64,000 bases of DNA from NCBI RefSeq assembly GCF_008580665.1, contig NZ_BKDJ01000004.1, forward strand, positions 124,001 through 188,000, in the 5' to 3' direction. The notes below the pieces were generated by a model. The model was given only the letters and a program-made list of their open reading frames with translations. It had not been told where the DNA came from and made no database searches. The position numbers were made by a program, and so were the translations under genes. Shown here in pieces: positions 52,362 to 61,681 of this stretch (its first letter is position 1; each line of letters starts with the position of its first letter). Source of the DNA: Zafaria cholistanensis (GTDB taxonomy: Bacteria > Actinomycetota > Actinomycetes > Actinomycetales > Micrococcaceae).

Positions 52362-52392
52362 GACATGGGCACAGTCTAGGGTCAGTGCAGGG

Positions 52393-52854
52393 CTAAGCGG
52401 CATCCCCCGGGGCCGCGGCGAGCAACGCGCCCTCGGCGGCCACCCAGGCGAGCATGGCGCATTTGACCCTGGCCGGGAAGCGGGAGACTCCAGAAAAGGC
52501 CGCCGCATCTCCGAGCAGCTCCTCGTCGCCTTCGCGGGTTCCCCGCGACCGCATGGTTTCGCGGAACTCCTCAAGCATGTCCGTGAACGTGCCGCGGTCC
52601 TCCCCCTGGGCCAGCTCCACCAGCGCGGAGGCCGAGGCCATCGAAATCGAGCAGCCGTTGCCTTCCCAACTGATGCGCGCGATGGTGTTGCCGTCGGTCT
52701 CCACGCGCAGCCGGATCTCGTCGCCGCAGATCGGGTTGTGCTGGTGCGACTCTCCCCAGGCGTGGCCCGCTTCGGCTTCCTTCAGCCCAGCGCCGACGCG
52801 CCGCCTGGCGTGGTCGAGAATGATTTGCTGGTACAGCTGTTCAAGGCCGCTCAT
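52393..52854 (-). CDS. sufU: SufU-type Fe-S assembly protein
   Basis: 153 residues. SufU accepts sulphur from SufS in gram-positive bacteria through a zinc-bound Cys. LYQQIILDHARRR at the start, then Cys43 and Asp45 (NPICGDEI), Cys68 (GNGCSISMASAS) and Cys132 (RVKCAMLAW) make the zinc site. A 20-residue insert between Cys68 and Cys132 is the SufU hallmark relative to IscU. The ATG overlaps the sufS stop as ATGA. SufB, C and D are not in this window. Confidence 0.93.
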   Translation of the reverse strand: MSGLEQLYQQIILDHARRRVGAGLKEAEAGHAWGESHQHNPICGDEIRLRVETDGNTIARISWEGNGCSISMASASALVELAQGEDRGTFTDMLEEFRETMRSRGTREGDEELLGDAAAFSGVSRFPARVKCAMLAWVAAEGALLAAAPGDAA

Positions 52855-54173
52855 GCTTGTGCTCCAAAGAAGCCGCGGACGCCGGAGACGGCGTCGAGGA
52901 ACGCGTCCACGTCCGCGGTGGTGTTGTAGAGGTAGGTGCTGGCGCGGGTGCTGGCCGAAACGCCCAGGGCGCGGTGCAGCGGCTGCGCGCAGTGGTGGCC
53001 CACGCGCACGGCAACGCCGCGGCTGTCCAGGAACTGGCCGACGTCGTGCGGGTGCACGCCCTCGACCTCGATCGTGGCGGTACCGATGCGCCCGGTGCCG
53101 GCCGGCGGGCCGAGCAGCCGGATGCCCGGGAGCTGCGCCAGCCCGGCGGCCATGCGCTGCCCCAGGTGCTCCTCCCAGGCCGCGATCCGGTCCATGCCAA
53201 TCTCCGACAGGTAGGAGGCCGCTGCCGCCAGCGCCACCGCCTGCGAGATGCGCTGGGTGCCGGCCTCGAAGCGGGTCGGAGCCGGCAGGAACTCCGCCCG
53301 CTCCATGGTGACGGTGGTGATCATGGAGCCGCCGGTAAGGAACGGGGGCATCGCATTGAGCAGTTCGCGGCGCCCGTAGAGGGCTCCGATGCCGGTGGGA
53401 CCAAGCATCTTGTGCCCGGAAAAAGCCAGGAAATCGACGTCCAGGGCCTTGACGTCCACCGGCAGGTGCGGGACCGACTGGCAGGCGTCGAGCACGGTCA
53501 GCGCCCCGACGGAGCGGGCGAGCGCGACCAGCGCGCCGACGTCGTTCAGCGTGCCCAGGACGTTGGAAACGTGGGCGAAGGCGAGCACCCGGGTCCGGGG
53601 GCCGACGATGTCCGCGGCCAGGTCCATGCGCAGGGCGCCGTCCGCGGACACGGGGATGTAGCGCAGCGTGGCGCCGGTGCGGAAGGCCAGCTCCTGCCAC
53701 GGGATCAGGTTGGCGTGGTGCTCCAGTTCGGTGACCACGATTTCGTCGCCCGGGCCCAGCCGGAAGCGCTCGGCGGCGGCGCCCCCACGCCCGGCGCTGG
53801 CGTTGGAGAAGGAGTAGGCGACAAGGTTCAGCGCCTCGGTGGCGTTGGAGGTCCAGACCAGTTCGTCGGCGCCGGCGTTGACGAACCGCGCCACGGTTTC
53901 GCGGGCGTCCTCGAAGACATCCGTGGCCTCGACGGCCAGGCTGTGGGCGCCACGGTGCACGGCCGCGTTGTAGCGCTCGTAGAAGTGCTGCTCGGCCTCC
54001 AGGACGCACTGGGGCTTCTGGGACGTCGCGCCCGAGTCGAGGTAGACCAGCGGGGCACCGTTGATGTCCCGGGACAGGATGGGGAAGTCATTGCGGATGC
54101 GCAGGACCTCGGCGTCGTCCAACGCCGGGACGGCGTTCCTGGTCGTGGTGGGGGCGGGAAGCACAGGCACCAT
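52851..54173 (-). CDS. sufS: Cysteine desulfurase, SufS type
   Basis: 440 residues from ATG 54173, which follows AAAGGAGG. Takes sulphur from cysteine as a persulphide, leaving alanine, to feed Fe-S cluster assembly. YLDSGATSQKPQ, HRGAHSLAVEAT, ELEHHANLIPWQ, LDACQSVPHLPVDV and the PLP-Lys motif FSGHKMLGPTGIGALYG are present; catalytic Cys395 is in VRVGHHCAQPLHR. The N-terminal extension of about 25 residues and a Gly/Ala-rich loop near 140 make it a little longer than average. Coupled to sufU. Confidence 0.95.
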   Translation of the reverse strand: MVPVLPAPTTTRNAVPALDDAEVLRIRNDFPILSRDINGAPLVYLDSGATSQKPQCVLEAEQHFYERYNAAVHRGAHSLAVEATDVFEDARETVARFVNAGADELVWTSNATEALNLVAYSFSNASAGRGGAAAERFRLGPGDEIVVTELEHHANLIPWQELAFRTGATLRYIPVSADGALRMDLAADIVGPRTRVLAFAHVSNVLGTLNDVGALVALARSVGALTVLDACQSVPHLPVDVKALDVDFLAFSGHKMLGPTGIGALYGRRELLNAMPPFLTGGSMITTVTMERAEFLPAPTRFEAGTQRISQAVALAAAASYLSEIGMDRIAAWEEHLGQRMAAGLAQLPGIRLLGPPAGTGRIGTATIEVEGVHPHDVGQFLDSRGVAVRVGHHCAQPLHRALGVSASTRASTYLYNTTADVDAFLDAVSGVRGFFGAQA

Positions 54174-54342
54174 GGGTCCTCCTTTGGGCCGGTCGCGTTT
54201 GCTGCCTGCGATTACGCAAGACAAGTCTGCTCTAATCATCCCACGCCGGGCGGTTGCGGTCATGTGAGCGGTACCTAAGTTGGTCCCGGCGTCCGCGGCA
54301 CCGCACGGCGGGAAGCCCCGACGCCGCACGGGCCCTGGCGGG

Positions 54343-55866
54343 TCAGGCCCGCACGTGGATGGAGCGGAACTCCACCGGCGGGCCCCCGTCGTAGTTGCGG
54401 CACAGCGAAAAATAGCCACCCCGGTAGGTGGAGTCCCGAACCGAGACGCTCGCCCCCGCAGCGGCCCCTGCCGGATCCGATCCGGCCGCCTCGGAGCCGG
54501 GGAGCCGGGAGACGGTAATCTGCTCCGGAGTGACATCAATGGACAGCCGCAGCCAGGTCCCCGGCACCGGCGGGGGCGTGGGCACGCTGGCCAGCGAATA
54601 GGCGGAAACAGTGTTCGCCACCCGGCCCAGGAGTTCCAGAAGTCCGTCCTCCCGGACCACCACATGGTAGCCGGACCCGGCGCCCGGCTCCCGCACCCGG
54701 TAGGGCAGGTCCGTTTCCTGGCCGAAGGCGATCCCGGCGTGCTGGCCCGCGCCCGGTCCACCCTCCGGCCAGCGCAGCTCAAAGCCCAGGGTGTAGCTGC
54801 CAGCCGTGACCGGGCACAGCGAGCCCATGCAGTAGCTGGCCTTCTCCCTGTGGTCCAGCCGGATCGAAGACGTTTCGGGACGGATCGGGGGCTGGTGGCT
54901 CCACGCCAGGGCCCAGGGCAGGTCGCCGGCTCCGCGCAGGCCGGTGACGAAGCGGTCCGCGGTGGCGCTGGGGGCATCGGTGCTGACATAGGGGTAGTTG
55001 GAAGTCATCATCCCCGCTACCCCCAGGCGCAGCAGCCGGTCGCGCAGCCAGCGGGTGTGGACCTCCCAGCAAATGACCGGCTTCCCGGTGGCCACGAACC
55101 GGGCCACCACCTCGTCCCCGGCGCTGTGGTGGAGCCCGAGCAGGTCGAACCGCTCCCCCAGCTCGTCCAGCCGGCCAAAGTCCTCCCCGGTGAAGTACCC
55201 CCAAGTCCGGTACCCGCGCTCGGCCGCCAGCCGGTAGCGGTTGGAGCCCGCCGGCTGCTTCCAGACGAAGTGCTGCCGGGCGTCCGGGTAGCTGTCCATC
55301 AGGTCCAGCAGGGCCTGCGTATTGGTGCCCTGCTTGTCTTCGATGAAGACCACCCGGTTCCCGGCATGCGCGTCCAGCACGCTCTTCAGGTCCGGGATGG
55401 GCAACTGGGCGCTGCCGGGGCCCAGCCACGGCCGGGCGTTGTTCAGGACTCCCTCCAGCTGGCGGTGCCCGAGGTGGGCAATCTGCCGCGCCACCCCGGT
55501 CATCCGCAGCAGATCCGGGTCATGGTGGCACACCAGCACCCCGTCCGCCGTCGCCTGCACGGAGACCTCAATGGCGGCGGCACCGTGTGCGGCCGACTGC
55601 CGGTAGGCCTCCGCGGTGTGCTCCGGCCAGTTGTCGTGGGATCCGCGGTGGGCAATGTGGAACGGCCGGGTGGCCAGGAGCCGGTCCAGGGTGTGGACCG
55701 GCTCCGGGCCCTCCGCCGGACCTCCGCTGCCGCCCGCGCCGCCACCGCAGCCGGACAGGACCAGGCCGGAGGCGGCCACGGCCAGCAGTTGCCGGCGGCT
55801 GGGCCGGTCCGTCAGCAGGCGGGCCGGGGGCCCGCCTGCTGACTGGCCCGGCGTCAAGGGCTTCAC
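54343..55866 (-). CDS. Secreted lipoprotein with GDPD-like domain missing a metal ligand
   Basis: 507 residues. The N-terminus has a twin-arginine and lipobox combination, SRRQLLAVAASGLVLSGC, so Cys40 should be lipidated. Residues about 65-300 form a glycerophosphodiester phosphodiesterase barrel: HIAHRGSHDNWPEHT with His73 and Arg74, CHHDPDLLRMTG with His115, and VVFIEDKQG with a later Glu and Lys. But the metal pair usually written ExD is Glu100-Val-Ser102, so the Asp is gone. Residues about 320-507 look like a LamG-type beta sandwich. It overlaps the Wzy-like gene by 4 bases, placing it in the polysaccharide operon, where it may bind or trim a glycerol-phosphate-decorated polymer. Confidence 0.75.
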   Translation of the reverse strand: MKPLTPGQSAGGPPARLLTDRPSRRQLLAVAASGLVLSGCGGGAGGSGGPAEGPEPVHTLDRLLATRPFHIAHRGSHDNWPEHTAEAYRQSAAHGAAAIEVSVQATADGVLVCHHDPDLLRMTGVARQIAHLGHRQLEGVLNNARPWLGPGSAQLPIPDLKSVLDAHAGNRVVFIEDKQGTNTQALLDLMDSYPDARQHFVWKQPAGSNRYRLAAERGYRTWGYFTGEDFGRLDELGERFDLLGLHHSAGDEVVARFVATGKPVICWEVHTRWLRDRLLRLGVAGMMTSNYPYVSTDAPSATADRFVTGLRGAGDLPWALAWSHQPPIRPETSSIRLDHREKASYCMGSLCPVTAGSYTLGFELRWPEGGPGAGQHAGIAFGQETDLPYRVREPGAGSGYHVVVREDGLLELLGRVANTVSAYSLASVPTPPPVPGTWLRLSIDVTPEQITVSRLPGSEAAGSDPAGAAAGASVSVRDSTYRGGYFSLCRNYDGGPPVEFRSIHVRA

Positions 55867-57212
55867 CGGGCTGCGGCGGCCCGCATCGCGGCCGCCAGTT
55901 GCGCCTCAATCGGCCGCAGCCGCGGTCCGTCCGCGCCGCTGGACGTCCCGGCCGCACCCTCTTCCGGGGTGCGGGGCTCCTCCGGAGTGCGGGACTGCCG
56001 GCCCGCCAGCACCAGCAGGGCCAGCATGGTCCAGATCAGGATCCCGGCCACCGAACGGGTGGCCAACGCACTGTAGGTCTGCACGATCAGCAGCCCCAAC
56101 ACCGATCCCAAGGCGAGCCCCGGACAGGCCTGCTGACGCCAGTTGCGGGCAATCAGCCCGGCCATCACCCCGAAATACACCAGGGCGAACACCACGCCAA
56201 TGTCCACGGCGTACATCAGGACGGAGCTTTCCAGGCTGGTGATCAGTCCGCCGGCCTCCGACACCCGGTAGCTGGCCGAAATCCCCTCCCCGGCCACCAG
56301 GTAGTCCTGCCAGCGGGTCAGGAAAAAGCCCCAGGCGTCCGCACGGGCGGCGGCGGAACCGGTGTCGTCGGCGAACCGTTGCGCCACCCCGGCTGACACG
56401 GTGCTGCCTGCCGCAAACCATGCCGCCGTGGCCAGCAGTCCGGCAAGCGACAGTTTCCCCTGCCAGGGGATGCGGCTGCGCAGGACCGCGAAGGCGGCAA
56501 CCAGTGCGTAGGTGACGATCCCCAGGCGCGACTGGCTGACCAGCACGCCGGCGCCAAGCAGCACCAGCAGCACCAGTTGCAGGGCCGGGCGGCGCACCCC
56601 CGCCGCCAGCGGCGCAATCATGCACAGCGCCAGCGACAAAGCCAGCGGCTGGTCGAGGGTGCCCATCCAACGGTTGTCCTCCGGGTCGAACCAGTACTGG
56701 GTCAGGAAGCCAGATTCGTAGAAGATCACCTGACCCGTCAGCGTCTGGGCCAACGCGACGATCGAAACCGCCGCCGCGAGCGTCAGCAGCAGGTTTTTCA
56801 GCACCGTCAGCAGCCCGCGGTCGGCCAGACCCGCGGCCAGGATGAGCAGGAAGAACATCACTGGTGCCAGCAGTTGGTCGATCAGCGCCACGGAGCTGCC
56901 GCCGCCGGCCACGGTCGTGATGACCGCGGCTCCCGCCACCAGGGCCAGCCCCAGGAAGACATGCACCTGGCGGGCCAGGGCCGCCGCCAGGGCGCGGGGG
57001 GTGTGCAGCAGTTGCACCCCCGCGATGGCGGCGACCAGCCACGTCGCCGGGTGGAAAGACAGCGGCCCGTCGGCTTCCCCGGTGACCAGGCTGCTGCCGA
57101 CCGCAGGGATAGCGAACCAGGCCACCACCACGGCGGACAGATAAAGTCTGGGGTGGTTGCGGGTGAGCACCGCAGCCACCGCGCAGAAGGCAATCCAGGC
57201 AGCCAGCTGCAT
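55863..57212 (-). CDS. O-antigen ligase/Wzy-like polysaccharide polymerase
   Basis: 449 residues with about 11 membrane segments and a large external loop near 275-310, the layout of the O-antigen ligase/polymerase family (Wzy_C). The conserved elements are weak, as usual: LLGAGVLVSQSRLGIVTYALVAAF and RADAWGFFLTRWQDYLVAGEGISASY, whose R-x(n)-W...G-G pattern matches the ligase loop. It follows the copolymerase/kinase gene without a gap, supporting a role as polymerase of a Wzx/Wzy pathway. The last 50 residues are cytoplasmic and low complexity. Confidence 0.78.
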   Translation of the reverse strand: MQLAAWIAFCAVAAVLTRNHPRLYLSAVVVAWFAIPAVGSSLVTGEADGPLSFHPATWLVAAIAGVQLLHTPRALAAALARQVHVFLGLALVAGAAVITTVAGGGSSVALIDQLLAPVMFFLLILAAGLADRGLLTVLKNLLLTLAAAVSIVALAQTLTGQVIFYESGFLTQYWFDPEDNRWMGTLDQPLALSLALCMIAPLAAGVRRPALQLVLLVLLGAGVLVSQSRLGIVTYALVAAFAVLRSRIPWQGKLSLAGLLATAAWFAAGSTVSAGVAQRFADDTGSAAARADAWGFFLTRWQDYLVAGEGISASYRVSEAGGLITSLESSVLMYAVDIGVVFALVYFGVMAGLIARNWRQQACPGLALGSVLGLLIVQTYSALATRSVAGILIWTMLALLVLAGRQSRTPEEPRTPEEGAAGTSSGADGPRLRPIEAQLAAAMRAAAAR

Positions 57213-58646
57213 CTAGGACCGCCGGCCGACCGGGTCCGCGTCCTCCTTCAGGACATGCTTGGCGGAGGCCTCCCCACCCTGCGGTCCCGCGCCCGGCGCG
57301 ACCAGCTCCGACCGCTGCCCGGCGGCGTACGCCCGCAGTTCGACCCTGCTGAGCGGGACCGCGTTCAGGGTGGTTCCCACCACTGTGGCCTGCACTGCCT
57401 TCAGCGCATTCAGGCCGATCGCGATGTCCCCCAGTGGGGTGCGTCCGTAGCGGGTCACCATGATGGCGCGGTCGGAGAGGGCAGCCGCAACGGCCGCATC
57501 CGCGAACGGCAGCAGGGAGGTGGTGTCCAGCACCACCACGTCGTAGTCCGCGCGGGCCTGTTCCAGCAGGCGGGCCATGGCCGGGCTGCCCAGCAGCGGC
57601 GCAGAGTTCCCAATCTGGGTTCCGGCGGGCAGGACGTCCAGGCGCGGACGGAAGTTGCGGTGCACGGCGTCGACCGGCGCCGCCTGTGACAGCGTTTCCG
57701 CCAGGCCCGGCTCGGCCGGGATCCCCAGCCGGTGCGCCAGGGTGGGGTTGCGCAGGTCCGCCTCCACCAGCAGCACCCGCTCCCCCGCCTCGGCCAGCGC
57801 CAGCGCCAGGTACAGCGCCGTCGTCGTCTTGCCGTCGCCCCGCCGCGGCGACGTCACCGCCAGCACCGAATGGTTGCTGTAGCCGGGTCCGAAGTGCAGG
57901 CTGGTGCGCAGCCGTCGCGCGGATTCGGTCAGGACCAGGCTGGTTCCCGGGTCGGAGCCGGACTGGGGCCGGCGCACGGCCCCGTCCAGCGGGATGGTGG
58001 CCAGGAGCGGAAGGGCCGGCTCCAGCTCCAGCTGCTGTGCCGAGCGGACCGTTTCATCGGCCTGCCGCTTCAGGATGACGATCGCGGCACCGACCACCAG
58101 CCCGGCCAGGATGCCCAGCAACAGGTTCAGCAGGGGCCGCGGGGACACCGGGTCCTGGCCCAGCTGCGGCTCCGACACCACATTCAGGACCGTCTGCGGT
58201 TTGTCACTGTCCGCTTCCAGGTCATTGACCAGCTTGCCGAAACTGGTGGCCACCGACCGGGCGAGGGCCAGTGCCTGGTGCGGATCGGAGGCCCGCACGG
58301 TCACGGTCAGACTGTGCTGGTCCGCATTCCCGCTGGCCGAGATGGCCTGGACCAGCTGCTCCTCCTGCAACGGCTCGTCGCTGGCACTCACCAGCTGGGT
58401 CATGAACTGCCGGCTGGTCATGAGTGCGGTGTAAGCGTCGATCCGACCCCTGACCAGTGCGTCCGCCTCCAACGCCGACTGGTTCTGGCTGGACGGAGCC
58501 ACCACGAAGAACCCGACCTTGCTCTCATACTGCGGCGTGGCGGCAGCGGTTGCCCCCATGGCCAGCGCAGCGCCCAGCACAGCGCAGATCAGTACCTTCC
58601 ACCAGCCGTTCAGGACGGCCTTTAAATACCCCATTAATTCAGACAT
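57213..58646 (-). CDS. Polysaccharide copolymerase fused to a BY-kinase-like ATPase
   Basis: 477 residues from ATG 58646; ATG 58658 with an equally good GGGGAAG site is an alternative. N-terminal Wzz domain: membrane helix at about 15-35, external helices, second membrane helix at about 175-200 after the Pro-rich LGQDPVSPRPLLNLLLG. The cytoplasmic part is a MinD-like ATPase with Walker A TSPRRGDGKTTTALYLA, Walker A' VLLVEADLRNP and Walker B-like VVLDTTSLLPF, as in CpsC/CpsD or Wzc. The C-terminus has only one Tyr, so the usual autophosphorylated Tyr cluster is missing. Such proteins set chain length of exported polysaccharide. First gene of the minus-strand EPS operon. Confidence 0.85.
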   Translation of the reverse strand: MSELMGYLKAVLNGWWKVLICAVLGAALAMGATAAATPQYESKVGFFVVAPSSQNQSALEADALVRGRIDAYTALMTSRQFMTQLVSASDEPLQEEQLVQAISASGNADQHSLTVTVRASDPHQALALARSVATSFGKLVNDLEADSDKPQTVLNVVSEPQLGQDPVSPRPLLNLLLGILAGLVVGAAIVILKRQADETVRSAQQLELEPALPLLATIPLDGAVRRPQSGSDPGTSLVLTESARRLRTSLHFGPGYSNHSVLAVTSPRRGDGKTTTALYLALALAEAGERVLLVEADLRNPTLAHRLGIPAEPGLAETLSQAAPVDAVHRNFRPRLDVLPAGTQIGNSAPLLGSPAMARLLEQARADYDVVVLDTTSLLPFADAAVAAALSDRAIMVTRYGRTPLGDIAIGLNALKAVQATVVGTTLNAVPLSRVELRAYAAGQRSELVAPGAGPQGGEASAKHVLKEDADPVGRRS

Positions 58647-58847
58647 GCTTCCCCCCATTGAAGCTTCCCCCATGCCAGCACACGTCCTTGTATGTATGCT
58701 GTCTGCCACATCGTAGTTGCAAGGTCCGTGGCTTTGGCTAGACCTGGACAAGAAAAATCCGAACCCATTCGGCCTTGTCCCGTTCGATGCCCGGCGTCGC
58801 GGGTCATGTTCATCGGCTGTCTCGCGCCGCTTTCTTGGGGGAATGAA

Positions 58848-60083
58848 ATGACTTCGATCGATGCTGGATCACGCGCGCTGCGCGTCTTGGTGGCGCATCC
58901 CGCCGCCGACCTTTATGGTTCCGACCGGGTTCTGCTGGAGAGCGTGCAGGGGTTGCTGGACCGCGGAAACCATGTTGCCGTCGCGCTGCCGGGACCGGGG
59001 CCGCTGGTGGACCAACTCCGTGCCCGGGGCGCGGTGGTGGAATTCTGCCCCACTCCCGTGCTGCGCAAGTCCCTGTTGAGCCCCCTGGGCCTGGTGCGCC
59101 TGGCGGGCGAGGGCATCCGCGGCCTCTACCGGGGGGCTGCCCTGGTGCGCCGCCACCGTCCCGACGCGCTGTACGTCAGCACGGTGACCATCCCGCTGTG
59201 GCCGCTGCTGGGCCGGCTGGCGGGCATTCGGACCGTCATCCATGTGCACGAGGCCGAACGCCATGCGGCCCGCCCGCTGCGGGTCGCCCTGGCGCTGCCG
59301 CTGCTCCTGGCACACCGGATCGTGGCCAACAGCCTTTACAGCGTGGCCACGTTGGAGGAATCGTTGCCCGCCCTGCGCGGGCGCGCCACGGTGGTCTACA
59401 ACGGGGTGCCCGGCCCGGAGAAGCCGGTGCCGGCCCGTGCCGCCCTTAATGGCGCCCTGCGGGTGCTTTATGTGGGCCGGCTCTCCCACCGCAAGGGCGT
59501 GGATGTCGCCGTGGAGGCGGTGGCCGAACTGCGCCGGCGCGGCGTGGACGCCACTTTAGACGTGGTCGGCGCGGTCTTCCCGGGCTATGAGGACTTCGAG
59601 CGCGCATTGCGGGACCGCGTGGAGGAGCTGGGGCTCGGGGAAGCGGCCTCCTTCCACGGATTCCAGCCCGGGACATGGGACTTCCTGGCCTCCGCCGACG
59701 CCGTGGTGGTGCCTTCCCGCCTCGACGAGCCGTTCGGCAACACCGCGGTGGAGGCCGTGCTGGCGGCCCGGCCGGTGGTGGTCAGTGACACTTCCGGCTT
59801 GCGGGAGGCCGCCGCCGGGTATTCCAGCGCCCGATTCGCCGCACCCGGGAATGCCGAAGCTCTCGCGGACGCGCTGGCGGGGATCGCCGCGGAATGGGAC
59901 GCTGTCCGCGCAGCGGCAGCGGCGGATGCCTCCGTGGCCGGCGAGCGCCATGCGCCGGAAAGGTACCGGTTGGCCATTGCGGGGCTCATCCTCGGTCCTG
60001 CCCGCGGAGGCTTCGGCGGCCAGGGCCCCGAGGGCGGCGCTCCGGGCAGGCAGGAAGCCGCCAGCCTGGGCACGCACGAGTGA
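58848..60083 (+). CDS. Glycosyltransferase family 4-like (GT-B fold)
   Basis: 411 residues from ATG 58848 after GGGGGAATGA; an upstream open frame to 58692 has no family sequence. N-half begins LRVLVAHPAADLYGSDRVLLESVQGLLDRG, the usual acceptor domain start with a GSDR loop. C-half has LRVLYVGRLSHRKGVDVAVEAV and the nucleotide-sugar site VVVPSRLDEPFGNTAVEAVLAARPVVVSDTSGLREA, with the ExxxxxxxE motif of retaining GT4 enzymes (Glu in DEPFGNTAVE). It adds a sugar to a lipid-linked repeat unit on the cytoplasmic side; donor unknown. Starts the plus-strand EPS operon, divergent from the copolymerase across 201 bp. Confidence 0.87.
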   Translation: MTSIDAGSRALRVLVAHPAADLYGSDRVLLESVQGLLDRGNHVAVALPGPGPLVDQLRARGAVVEFCPTPVLRKSLLSPLGLVRLAGEGIRGLYRGAALVRRHRPDALYVSTVTIPLWPLLGRLAGIRTVIHVHEAERHAARPLRVALALPLLLAHRIVANSLYSVATLEESLPALRGRATVVYNGVPGPEKPVPARAALNGALRVLYVGRLSHRKGVDVAVEAVAELRRRGVDATLDVVGAVFPGYEDFERALRDRVEELGLGEAASFHGFQPGTWDFLASADAVVVPSRLDEPFGNTAVEAVLAARPVVVSDTSGLREAAAGYSSARFAAPGNAEALADALAGIAAEWDAVRAAAAADASVAGERHAPERYRLAIAGLILGPARGGFGGQGPEGGAPGRQEAASLGTHE

Positions 60084-61681
60084 GCGCGCCGACCTTCGCG
60101 GGCCGAACCGCGGCCCGTGGCATCCGCTGGAGCCTGGGCGCCGTGGTGGCCAAGCAGGGCTTCCAGGTGCTGTGCGCCGTGGTCCTGGCCCGGATTCTGG
60201 GCCCATCCAGCTACGGGGTGATCAGCGCCGCCACCGTCTACATCATGTTCATGTCCCTGCTGTTGGACCAGGGGTTATCCGCAGCGCTGATCCAAAGGGA
60301 GTCGGTGGCGCGGCGCACCGCCGGGGCCGCCGCGGGGCTGAACCTGCTGATGGCGGTGGCGCTGGCCGGATTGACCGTGGCGGCCGCACCGCACCTGGCG
60401 GCTTTTTTCCGGGCCGCCGCCCTCGAACCGGTGCTGCTGCTGCTGGCGGCGGCGCTGCCGCTGAAGGCACTGTCCATCGTTCCGCGTGCCATGCTCTCCC
60501 GGGAGTTGCACTTCCGGGGCATCGGGGCGGCGGACATCGCCGCCGCAGCAGCCGGCGCCGCGGCCGGAATCTCGGCGGCCCTCCTGGGAGCGGGATACTT
60601 CGCCATCGTTCCCCAAATCCTGGCGGCGGACCTGCTCACCGCTGCCATTCTGCTGGGCGCCGCACGCGGACCGGTCCCCAACCTGCGCCTGTCCGAGGTC
60701 CGTCCGCTGCTGGCTTTCAGCGCCAGCGTCTTTGCCACCAACTGGCTGGCCTACTTCTCCCGCAACATGGACAACATTCTGGTCGGCCGGGTGTTGGGCG
60801 TGGCGGCGCTGTCCTTCTACAGCATGGCCTACAGGATCATGGTGATCCCGGTGCAGCTGATCGGCCAGACAGTCAACCGCGTAATGTTTCCGGCCATTTC
60901 CCGCTCCGCCGGAGACCGGTCCGTGGTCGCGGGGCACCTGGCCACCACCACCCGGCTGCTGGCCATGGCGGTGATCCCGATGATGGCGCTGGTGGCCTGC
61001 ACCGCCCACGACCTGGTGCTGCTGGTCCTGGGAGAGGCCTGGCTCCCGGCGGCACCCCTGATGGCGGTGCTGGCGATCGGCGGCGCCAGGGAAACCGTCT
61101 TCTACATCACCCCGCCGCTGATGAAGGGCCTGGGCCGGGCGGGGCTGAACCTGCGCTACGAACTGCTGGCCTTCGCGCTGCAGGTCGGCGGGATCGTGGC
61201 CGGACTGCAGTTCGGCCTCCTCGGGGTCGCGGTGGGGCTCGTGGCCGCGGGCTTCCTGCTCACCCCCGTCCTGCTGGGCATCCAAAAGCGGCTTTGCGGG
61301 ATCAGTGTCCGTACCCAGCTGGGCAACATCTGGCCTCCGCTGCATGCCAGCCTGTGGGCCGGAGGGGCGTACCTGGGGCTGCTGGCCGTCCCCGCCGCGC
61401 CGCCGGCCGGTGCTGCGCGACTGGCCTTGGGAGGCGCGGTGTTCCTGCTGGTGCTGGCCGCCGTCCTGTTTTTGGCACACCGCCGCCGCCTGATTGAATT
61501 CCTGTCCCTGGCACAGCCCCTCGGCAGCCGCCGGGCCCAGGCCCGTAGCGGCCGGCATGTGCAGACAGGTGCCGACACCACCGCGACACCCTCACACGAA
61601 CCATCCAATCCCGCTGGCGCACCCGCGCCGGCGAACTCGGACGCCCCGGAGTCGAACCGGGCAGCAAGGAGCCACTCATGA
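60080..61681 (+). CDS. Wzx-type polysaccharide flippase (MOP superfamily)
   Basis: 533 residues from GTG 60080, which overlaps the glycosyltransferase stop as GTGA. About 14 membrane helices. The N-terminal GIRWSLGAVVAKQGFQVLCAVVLARILGPSSYGVISAATVY and NWLAYFSRNMDNILVGRVLGVAALSFYSMAYRI match the lipopolysaccharide/teichuronic acid exporter branch (WzxC/TuaB). It would flip the undecaprenyl-linked repeat unit for polymerisation by the Wzy-like protein encoded at 55.9 kb. The C-terminal 60 residues are a disordered cytoplasmic tail. Its stop overlaps the next glycosyltransferase by 4 bases. Confidence 0.88.
   Translation: MSAPTFAGRTAARGIRWSLGAVVAKQGFQVLCAVVLARILGPSSYGVISAATVYIMFMSLLLDQGLSAALIQRESVARRTAGAAAGLNLLMAVALAGLTVAAAPHLAAFFRAAALEPVLLLLAAALPLKALSIVPRAMLSRELHFRGIGAADIAAAAAGAAAGISAALLGAGYFAIVPQILAADLLTAAILLGAARGPVPNLRLSEVRPLLAFSASVFATNWLAYFSRNMDNILVGRVLGVAALSFYSMAYRIMVIPVQLIGQTVNRVMFPAISRSAGDRSVVAGHLATTTRLLAMAVIPMMALVACTAHDLVLLVLGEAWLPAAPLMAVLAIGGARETVFYITPPLMKGLGRAGLNLRYELLAFALQVGGIVAGLQFGLLGVAVGLVAAGFLLTPVLLGIQKRLCGISVRTQLGNIWPPLHASLWAGGAYLGLLAVPAAPPAGAARLALGGAVFLLVLAAVLFLAHRRRLIEFLSLAQPLGSRRAQARSGRHVQTGADTTATPSHEPSNPAGAPAPANSDAPESNRAARSHS

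Noticed and set aside
54211-54225. AGACAAGTCT palindrome upstream of sufS as an operator
   Set aside because: Only 10 bp with an uninformative centre, no second copy, and no match I can recall to a known Fe-S regulator site.
58692-58847. Upstream start for the first EPS glycosyltransferase
   Set aside because: No family sequence; ATG 58848 has a good ribosome site and begins the typical first strand.
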